A program made the translations under genes and the position numbers. The notes below the pieces were generated by a model, which worked only from the letters and a program-made list of their open reading frames with translations, was not told the origin of the DNA and ran no database searches. From NCBI GenBank assembly GCA_015680685.1, contig MNCI01009312.1, positions 318,685 through 355,976 of the forward strand: a stretch of 37,292 nt of DNA, read 5' to 3'. Shown piece after piece: positions 30,628 to 37,292 of this stretch; positions within the stretch are counted from its first letter, which is position 1; each line of letters opens with the position of its first letter. The stretch comes from Gnetum montanum (lineage: Eukaryota > Streptophyta > Gnetopsida > Gnetales > Gnetaceae).

Positions 30628-31426
30628 TGATGAGTAGTGGAGTATCCCACACCCAACCATACGAGATACAAGTGTTCACGCACAATCCCACTCAAACTCT
30701 GCAAATAAGTCAATGTGATTATACCAGTAATTGATTAGCATTCATGATCGTCTTCTTCCCACATGAGTTAGTAAAATCAATGTATATGGTTTAACTCATG
30801 GTGAGGTATATGATATTGATGTTGAATTAGCCATTAATGTTTCTAAATCTAAGTGATAGTAAAACAAATCTAAACTAGCATATGTGATGAGTATCTGGTC
30901 CTAATCTTTTAGTCACACCTTGGACTTCATGCAACTACTACTAGGATTACCAAGTACCACACTACTGGGTGTACCAAGTGATCATACTACTAGGTTACCA
31001 GATAGTTACACTTACATGCTCAAGATTAGTTGTACTCATTTGACTTAATGACATTAAAAGTAAATATCAAGTACTGGTAAACATTAACTATAAATATAGT
31101 AAACAGTAAACTAATTGGAATCTCGATCTTTATTACTAGTCATGCAATGCATCCAAGTACATCACACTCGAATAAAGATTTCTCTCAATTACAAAACATC
31201 ACACTATGGGCACATGCTGCTAAGTATTGAATTCAAGAAAATAAACTGAAAGAGTTTTATTACTAAGCTATCAAATCTAGTGTGGATTTGTGTGCCTAAG
31301 TGCTACTTATATAGCCTAGCATGCACCCCATGATATCATTTATAAGATAACGTATGTTGAGATACAATAACGTATCTATGACATCATAGATACGATATCA
31401 TTGCCTCAAAAGTTTTGGATTTATCA
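30628..31426 (-). repeat. 5' LTR of the minus-strand element
   Basis: It starts TGATAAATCC at 31426 and ends CTCATCA at 30628. U3 has GATATC/ACGTATC-type repeats (31330-31410), a TATA box GCTATATAAG (31306-31315), AATAAA (31129-31134), three TTGGTA-type repeats (about 30940-31010) and the U5 box (30646-30662). It is 82 bp shorter than the left copy through two deletions. Confidence 0.92.
31306..31410 (-). promoter_or_regulatory. U3 promoter of the minus-strand element
   Basis: Repeated GATATCGTATCTA/TGATGTCATAGATACG-like units lie upstream of GCTATATAAG (31306-31315). The same motif type occurs at the internal promoter-like block 22891-22985. Confidence 0.65.
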
Positions 31427-31429
31427 CTA

Positions 31430-32554
31430 AGGAAAACTACCAGAATTACAAAAATGATCAAAAAGACATTATTTATAAAATAGAAATCAAAACGATACTC
31501 AAAATTGATAATATCAAAGACCAAACCTTTAAGTGAATTACTGAAATCACAAAAATAATCAAAAAGAAAAATCTAAAACTCTAAGAACATTCTAAACATC
31601 TAATAATTCTAAAAATATGACCACCTATAGTTCCAAACTTTTAGTTGATTTGAGAAGTTCTAGAAGCTATGTTTTCTTGCTAGTTTTGCAAGCTTTGAAA
31701 GCTGAAAGGCAGGAGGTTACTATACAAATGTTATTCCTATTAACAAATGACATCCATATCTACTCTAAAAATTCATTATGAGTTGCTTTATGACCTCACT
31801 ATAGGGTTGCAACATAGCAAGAAGTAATCCAGCTAATGTGTGCTTTCAAGTTAAATACTTTTATCTTCTAGACCATAGCCATCTGAGCTATCTTAGCCTT
31901 AAAAAATGTTAATTACAACCTAAAATCCTAGTTCTATGATCCAAAAATTTGACAAAAGTGAAATTGATCAAAATGAAGAAAAATCTCATCTCTAACATTC
32001 CATACGTAACAAAATCAATATAAAAATATTAAATCTTAAAAAATGTACAAACAAATAAAATTTGATAGAAAAGAATCCTAAAACATTATGTCAAATGGTT
32101 GTCAAACAAGCCAAAGCACACATAACTAATTCTTCAAAAATTGAAAAGTAAAGCACTATAGTAATTTTGTTCTATCCACTTAAAAATACTACAACTAAAT
32201 TGCTTATATGGTTGAAAGCTAAAAAAACAAGCTTTAAATCCTTGAAAAAATCTAAGGTAAATGTTGAGATCCAAGTGAAATTTTAAATAAGATTTGAAGA
32301 AAAGTACATACTTAGAAAAATAGCAAAGATCTAAATCTAGCTTCTCTCTAAATCAATAGGGTCTTCCTCTCTATCTTTATCTTCTAGATATCACCAAAGC
32401 AAATGGATGAATTCTAATAGAAGAGTTACCAACTATTTATATTTACAAGGGCATGCAAAGGTTAAGCAAAAAGGATAACTCTATTAAGAAAAAATAAAAC
32501 TAAAAAAATAATTAACCTAGAATTTCTATAATAAAAAAAAGTAATATTCTAACA
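31430..32554 (-). repeat. LTR copy 1, chromovirus type (right boundary defined)
   Basis: On the minus strand it begins TGTTAGAATATTAC at 32554, with a TATA box TAAATATAAATAG (32433-32445) about 110 bp in and then GATATCTAGAAGAT and AGAGAGGAAGAC. These match copy 2 at 34533-34546 and 34514-34525, spaced 2153-2154 bp. Weaker similarity continues leftward (CTAGTTCTATGATCC at about 31930, TTCTAGAAGC near 31658). The left end is unclear; the copy may be interrupted by the minus-strand element at 31426. A purine-rich GAGGGAGG lies just upstream (near 32577), resembling a polypurine tract. Confidence 0.68.
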
Positions 32555-32599
32555 TGAGAACATACCTATCACTAACCTCCCTCTATTGGTCATCCAATA

Positions 32600-33700
32600 C
32601 CTATGTCTTCCCTAATGTCTAACGTAATACCTCACTAACCAAGCTTAGGTTAGAAAAGTATTATCTAAAGAAAAAAAATGAAAAAAATCCAAATACAAAT
32701 GTAGCTTAAGAAAAATATGATAGAAAAAGTAGTCATCATCCATAAAACTAGGTGGATAGGGGCAGAAAGAATGCTAGTAATAATAGCCTCATGCATATAA
32801 AAGCTAACCTATCCACTAATAAAAATAGTATGAGGTCCTATTACTAAAGCCAAAAATGATAGTAATAACATACCCAATAAATATAGGGGACTAATATAAA
32901 AATACATTATATGTAAAACATAGCATTAAAAGGCACTAGGCTCTAAAGATGATAGGAATCACTAAACATAACCAATGCTGTAGAAATAGAATTTGTGAAA
33001 AATTTAGGCTTATACCAAAGACAAACAAATACAAATCCTCACAACCAAATAAGAACATTACCTAATACAAAAATCCTAGCTAAACATTACACTTTAGAAG
33101 AAAAACATGCAACTAGAAACTAAATGGCTCAACTAAGAATGCATTAAAAATAGAATTCTAAGCATCAACTTCTTCATATAACTCCTCTTCCTCACAAATA
33201 ACTAAATCACTTGAAAGGCACAAAAACATAAGACAAATCACTCAAAACGAGTTTAGTTTTAGGCATTAGGTAGATGGACAATTATGAAAAAGGAATAACT
33301 ACAAGCAAAGAATTAGTACCAAAAATATAAACATACATAGATCAAATAATAAATATTAACCAAGAAAAAATAATAGAAAAGACTTCACTACTATCCACAA
33401 AACACAAAACACAATCAAAGCTAAATGAATGGACATGAGAAATGTGACCTACATAAGTATCTAGATCCTATTGAGAAAGGTAACTTGCATAGATGCCACA
33501 AAAGATTGTTAGAATATCTACATAGAAATATGGCCTACATAAGTATTGCTAATCCACAAGTTAAAGAAAAATAAACAAAAATCATATAAACACATACACA
33601 CACTTATACATATACACCCAAGTAACCTTGGGTAGTGAGGATACATATCCAAATTGCTAATAAAACCAAATGAAAGGTTTAAATCAAAAAAAGATACTTG
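32600..33700. other. AT-rich stretch between the two LTR copies, nothing identified
   Basis: No protein domain is readable on either strand. A short CACATACACACACTTATACATA run is at about 33591-33613. If the LTR copies belong to one family, this is the decayed 3' internal end of a deleted copy or unrelated target sequence. Confidence 0.5.
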
Positions 33701-34694
33701 CAAGTAGGATTCTAAGATTACCAAAAGTTAGTAAAAACCAAAACAATAGGTTCTAAGGGCACACTAAAAATTACCAAAAACTTACAAAAAAAGAATTTAA
33801 GTTTCTAAGATTGGTTTAAGCTTCTAAAATTATAAAAATATAACAGGTTGACATTTCACTTTTAAACATTCTAGGAAGCCCTAAAAACTATGGTTTTTAT
33901 CTTTTTCTTAATTTTTCATTACTTAGAGGTTAGGGATCATTTTACAAAAGTTGTCTATTTTGACACATAGATCCATGTTGACAAGTTGAACAATTTTGTA
34001 TTTTAGGACATTATTATTTGACATCATTTTCGGGATAAAAATTATGAAGTATGACTCAAAACCCTAGTTCTACAATGCAAAAATTTGGTACAAATGAAAC
34101 AAAATCATGACAAAGAAGAATGAGGTCAAAATGTTTTATAACATCTCATGTATAAGGATAAACCTTAGAAAATTATTTGATCTCTAAAGATATAAATAAA
34201 TTAATCAAATATAACAAATAGATATTTCATCAAACAATTACTCTAAAATTTTGAGATTAGCTAAATAAAGGAGAATGCATAAAAAAGAAAAATACCAAAA
34301 AATCCACAATTCATAGTAAGGTACCAAATTTGCCTACTTGAAATTGAAATCTTCATGAGACTAAAATTTCCCAAATAGGCTCTAAACCCTAGGTAAAACT
34401 AAAGGTTAATGATGGGATTTATGGAAATCCTAAAATAAGATTTGAAACTAAGCTCTTACTAAGATCATAGATAAAAGTGCAACCATAAATCTTGCTTCTT
34501 TCTAAACTAGTAGTGTCTTCCTCTCTAGTTCTATCTTCTAGATATCGATAATACAAACAGATAATTTGTAATAAGTGTTTATGCTTGGAAGGATATGGCA
34601 TGGTTGGGAAAAAGGGTAATCCTATTGGAAAAAATAATCTTCAAAAGAAAATACTAATAATTATAAAATTATTTAAAAAATAAATATTCTAACA
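33701..34694 (-). repeat. LTR copy 2, probable 3' LTR of the chromovirus
   Basis: The minus strand begins TGTTAGAATATTTA at 34694. It carries CGATATCTAGAAGAT (34533-34547), AGAGAGGAAGAC (34514-34525), CCTAGTTCTACAATGC (from about 34063) and TTCTAGGAAGCC (near 33870), colinear with copy 1. An AAAGGGGGG polypurine tract lies just upstream, so it is a 3' LTR in this orientation. The left end is approximate. Confidence 0.68.
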
Positions 34695-34720
34695 TGGGCC
34701 TAATAGAAACCCCCCTTTGA
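34695..34720 (-). other. polypurine tract of the chromovirus
   Basis: On the minus strand TTCAAAGGGGGGTTTC lies about 15 bp before TGTTAGAATATT. Position and composition fit the primer for plus-strand synthesis. Confidence 0.55.
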
Positions 34721-35440
34721 ATAGCTAGCAGCTATGTTTAAACACAACATAATAACAAGATCTAACGCCCAAACAAAACTAACCAAACTAGTATGATGAA
34801 ACGCTTTGAAACATAAGCTAGCAAAAATAAAACTAAACTAAAAATAAAATAAATATATATTTTCTTTACAAAATATTTTCTATTAATAAAATAGAAAGCA
34901 ACCCAAACAAAGCATACAATAAAACCAATATAGTACCTCATTTGCCATTGACCCATTTAATAGTTGATACCTACTAACATAAAACTCTAACAAAGAGGTT
35001 AGTGCATATATGCTAAATTAAAGAAAATAAAAAATACTAAAGATATAAAAATTAAAATAAAATAAAAGATAAACTAAAATACTAAAATATTAAAAAGGTA
35101 TATAAAAAGGAAATAATAAGCCACATAACGCAACAATAGAAAAATATTTATAAATCACAAGACATTAAGGGTTTATATCATAAACATGCCAATAAGGGGT
35201 ATCTAAGATATGGGTTTTATATACTTACACCATCTTAAGAATATTCCTCCTAGAAGATCTCAAGTGTAAGGTACATAGATATTTTTTCACTTTCCATTTT
35301 GCTTCTTAACCTCATTGCCTTTTTCAAATAATCTTTATCATTGGAATAACCTTACTTCTTATTCATTTATTAATCCTATATATAATATTAACTAGCCACT
35401 CTACAAAGCTAACATCAAGTTGAAGTTGTACATCTTGCCA
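34721..35440 (-). other. AT-rich 3' internal region where integrase is missing
   Basis: In a complete chromovirus integrase and a chromodomain would lie here. I find no HHCC, DNG or DDE-type motif on the minus strand. The stretch is very AT-rich (for example 35030-35110) and full of stops. Integrase appears to have been deleted. Confidence 0.55.
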
Positions 35441-35850
35441 GTCTATCCTATGAATTAGATCTAGAACATACATCCTCAATATGAAAACAAAGGGTTCATC
35501 ATAATGTCTATAAAAATCATCAAAATCAACTATACCTTCAACTTAAGATCCACTTAAATTTACCACATGCATTCTAGACAATGCATCAGCCACCACATTG
35601 GATTTTCTACTTTTGTGCTCTTCCATTGGCACAAGCATTTCTAGAACTACATAAGGTGAAATGAATTCCCTTACAAAGCCATTTGCAAGTAACTTCATAA
35701 CTTTCCTTTACAATGCATCCCACTGATTTGGTGCCATTTAGTATGTCCTCTCGTATGGAATGGTAGCATTAGGAATGAAATTAATTTGGTATTGGACATT
35801 CCTCACTGATGGCGATCCATCCAATTTACATTTGAACACCTTGGAAATTT
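35440..35850 (-). pseudogene. pol: RT N-terminus fused to RNase H C-terminus by internal deletion
   Basis: The minus strand reads SPSVRNVQYQINFIPNATIPYERTY, MAPNQWDAL and KLLANGFVREFISPYVVLEMLVPM, which is the entry to RT. It then goes directly into EEHKSRKSNVVADALSRM, which closes RNase H (the usual HKSGKSNVVADALSR). The join is at about 35622-35624 and stays in frame. The RT catalytic palm (YxDD) and most of RNase H, normally roughly 1 kb, are absent. DFDDFYRHYDEPF after it resembles the linker toward integrase. Confidence 0.83.
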
Positions 35851-36500
35851 ACTCCTTTAAGGCTAGCACACATCTTAAAAGATCTACTTGCACATCATCA
35901 TTGTTGGAAGCAATAGTTGAAATAATCATAGAATCAAAACGAACTTCATCATGTTTCTTAATATATTCCCTCTTCCCAAGAAGAATTAAGCAAGTATCAA
36001 GTAAGCTTTGCTATCTCACTTGTTCAACTATCATGGATTTCATTAGCTCTCACTACACTCCATCCATTTCTTGCTTTATCAAATTGAGTACTATTATCAA
36101 AATTCCAAGGCCTTCCAAGTATTGCATTAGCATAATCAATTGGTCGTACATCATATTTGACAATATCATGCAAACTCCGAATTTTAACTTTCAAGAAACA
36201 TTGCTCCCTCATCTCTTGAGAGAAATCTCTTAACAACTAATGAACCTCATAGGGTTTAGGATGAAGATTTGTCACTAAATCTAATTTAGTAACTGCCTTA
36301 GAAGAAATAATATTTTTTTGGGCTTTCCCATCAATTAAAGCATGTATTCATTTTTTTACTAAGTAAACATCTAGCCCTAATCCAAAAAAACAATTTTCTT
36401 CTTAGATGATCTCTTCTATTCATATTTTCCATAAATGTATAAGAACTTAATTCTACAACTTCTTTACTTTTAGTAGTATTATAATTATGTTTCTAAAAAG
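35851..36500 (-). pseudogene. pol: chromovirus aspartic protease region, decayed
   Basis: The minus-strand open stretch 36236-36024 reads LRDFSQEMREQCFLKVKIRSLHDIVKYDV, then YANAILGRPWNFDNSTQFDKARN. In plant chromoviruses the C-terminal half of the protease reads '...CDVVPMxACHILLGRPWQFDRxxxHDGRxN', so this part is recognised confidently. The DSG/DTG half toward 36400 is not clearly readable. The plus-strand open frame 35760-36233 is antisense to this and not a gene. Confidence 0.82.
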
Positions 36501-37227
36501 ATTGGCTTGATGTATCCTCTACATCTATGAGTTGTACATCTTTGCTCTTAGCTGCCTTGTGAAGTGGACATTCCCATTGCTTATATCCCCACTTTTCATA
36601 TTTGAAGCACTAAAACATGGATGAGTTGCTACCTTGATCGTTGCATCCTTTTCCTTAGTCCTTCTTGGCATTGCTCTTCTCATTTCTCTTTTCATGCTTA
36701 TTATCATGGTTGCTATCATTATCCTTAGATTTTAACTTAGATCCTTTTTAGGATCTGGATACCTTGTTCTTTCCCTTTGAAGCTTCTTTTCTCCTATTTT
36801 CAAATCCACTAAGTTTTTTTCTGCCTTAAGCACCAAATCATAAGCCTCATCAAGGGTTTGAGGCTTATAGAATGAAAACTCTTGGTAAGTCATTTTGAGA
36901 CCTCTAAAAAATATTAAAACTTATTCATACTCCTTCTAATTTATCTTAGGATGATGGAATAGATCATAAAATTCAATGTAAAATTTCTTTAACATCTTTG
37001 TCTCACTATTTGAGGAATTTCAACTTCATGATTATCTTTTATCTTAGCCAAGATTACTCAAATTTCCATTTCAACCTATATTTCATTAAGGATAAACCCT
37101 TGGTTGGTTGATCATTTTTTTCTCTTATAACCTTGGGATTCTTTTTCTCAGCAAGTTAAACCAATTCCTTCTAATTGGATTCTGTAATTGGTACCTATAA
37201 TTGATTTGGTACCTAATGAGACGCCAT
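36501..37227 (-). pseudogene. gag: chromovirus gag with degenerate zinc knuckle
   Basis: The likely start ATG is at 37227-37225 (MASH, stop, VPNQLQVPITESN is a reading with stops). Further on it reads KFYIEFYDLFHHPKI, IFFRGLKMTYQEFSFYKPQTLDEAYDLVLKAEKNL (about 36820-36910), resembling the C-terminal capsid of chromovirus Gag. The knuckle at about 36560-36610 reads CFKYEKWGYKQWEC, a CX2CX4HX4C motif in which the second Cys and the His are both Tyr. Single G-to-A or C-to-T changes explain these. Stops and frame changes elsewhere. Confidence 0.78.
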
Positions 37228-37237
37228 TTTAGTTAAC

Positions 37238-37275
37238 CGAGATATCGCATATGTGATATCGCGTACGCGAGATCG
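37238..37275 (-). repeat. CpG-rich palindromic repeats upstream of chromovirus gag
   Basis: The plus strand has GATATCGCATATGTGATATC (a near-perfect palindrome), then CGCGTACGCG (perfect palindrome), then AGATCG. It is the densest CpG cluster in the window and lies 11 bp upstream of the putative gag start codon, in the untranslated leader. The GATATCG words resemble those in the U3 of the minus-strand Athila/Tat-like element. Role unknown. Confidence 0.5.
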
Positions 37276-37292
37276 TAGCCTGTCTCCTCATC

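Larger units (their letters stand above)
17815..31426 (-). mobile_element. minus-strand Athila/Tat-like element with tandem (LTR-internal-LTR-internal) structure
   Basis: Read right to left: LTR (31426-30628), tRNA-Asp-type primer site, leader domain, an inverted-repeat disruption, gag, protease, RT, RNase H, integrase, T-rich tract, conserved spacer, internal promoter-like block, 3' accessory ORF, polypurine tract, LTR (19530-18650). The left LTR is then followed by a second primer site and a second copy of the leader region to about 17815. It is the same lineage as the plus-strand element by protein and architecture, but its U3 differs. The right flank is CTAAG (31427-31431); no left target duplication can be tested because the array is truncated. 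Confidence 0.88.
34721..37227 (-). mobile_element. deleted chromovirus (Ty3/gypsy) internal region
   Basis: Gag, zinc knuckle, protease, a fused RT/RNase H remnant and a polypurine tract are in order on the minus strand, reading out of the window at its right edge. The ILGRPWNFD protease motif and the RT entry (QINFIP, MAPNQWDAL, LLANGFVREFISPYVV) resemble CRM- or Galadriel-type chromoviruses; the exact lineage is uncertain. The 5' LTR lies outside the window. Confidence 0.8.

Noticed and set aside
35760-36233. 157-codon open frame on the plus strand
   Set aside because: It is antisense to the chromovirus protease, which has the recognisable ILGRPWNFD motif on the minus strand. The plus-strand product has no domain.

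Overview
The window looks like intergenic heterochromatin from a large, repeat-rich plant nuclear genome. It is strongly AT-rich and I found no intact host gene. Nearly everything recognisable is decayed Ty3/gypsy LTR retrotransposon sequence. The plant origin rests on the element types: Athila/Tat-like elements primed by tRNA-Asp, plus a chromovirus with a plant-type protease. Decay is advanced. Many differences between related copies are C/T or G/A transitions, and coding regions carry many in-frame stops and frameshifts. Four isolated N bases (3440, 14165, 29978, 30327) behave like contig joins rather than ordinary ambiguous calls. I cannot name the species.

Layout. (1) 1-314 is the 3' end of an LTR. 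(2) 458-14350 is a complete but dead plus-strand Athila/Tat-like element of about 13.9 kb. It has LTRs at 458-1396 and 13543-14350, a 4/5-matching 5-bp target duplication (ATAAT/ATAAG), a tRNA-Asp-type primer site, a leader domain, gag, protease, RT (catalytic FMDD changed to FMDE), RNase H, integrase, a long non-coding spacer, an internal promoter-like block, a 3' accessory ORF with coiled coil, and a polypurine tract. A solo LTR of a relative (2343-3104, target duplication ATTGG/ACTGG) sits inside its gag. (3) 14351-17800 is AT-rich with nothing identifiable. (4) 17815-31426 is a related minus-strand element with the same order of parts. Its LTRs are at 30628-31426 and 18650-19530. The left LTR has a polypurine tract on one side and a second primer site plus leader-domain copy on the other, so the array is LTR-internal-LTR-internal (tandem, truncated). 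(5) 31430-34694 holds two diverged chromovirus-type LTR copies about 2.15 kb apart. (6) 34695-37292 holds the rest of a minus-strand chromovirus: polypurine tract, a deleted pol, protease, zinc knuckle, gag and a CpG-rich palindromic leader.

The most interesting signal comes from comparing the plus and minus Athila/Tat-like elements. Both carry, between integrase and the 3' LTR, a T-rich tract, a roughly 1.3 kb spacer with four colinear conserved DNA blocks at nearly equal spacing, a promoter-like block that repeats the short motif of that element's own LTR U3 plus a TATA box, and then a 3' accessory gene. That gene has an N-terminal domain resembling the 'putative plant transposon protein' family, a long coiled coil, and a conserved CPW...AWxVH tail. 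I infer that a separate transcript drives this gene from an internal copy of the LTR promoter. Both elements also encode an N-terminal leader domain ahead of gag with a conserved RWRDM core.
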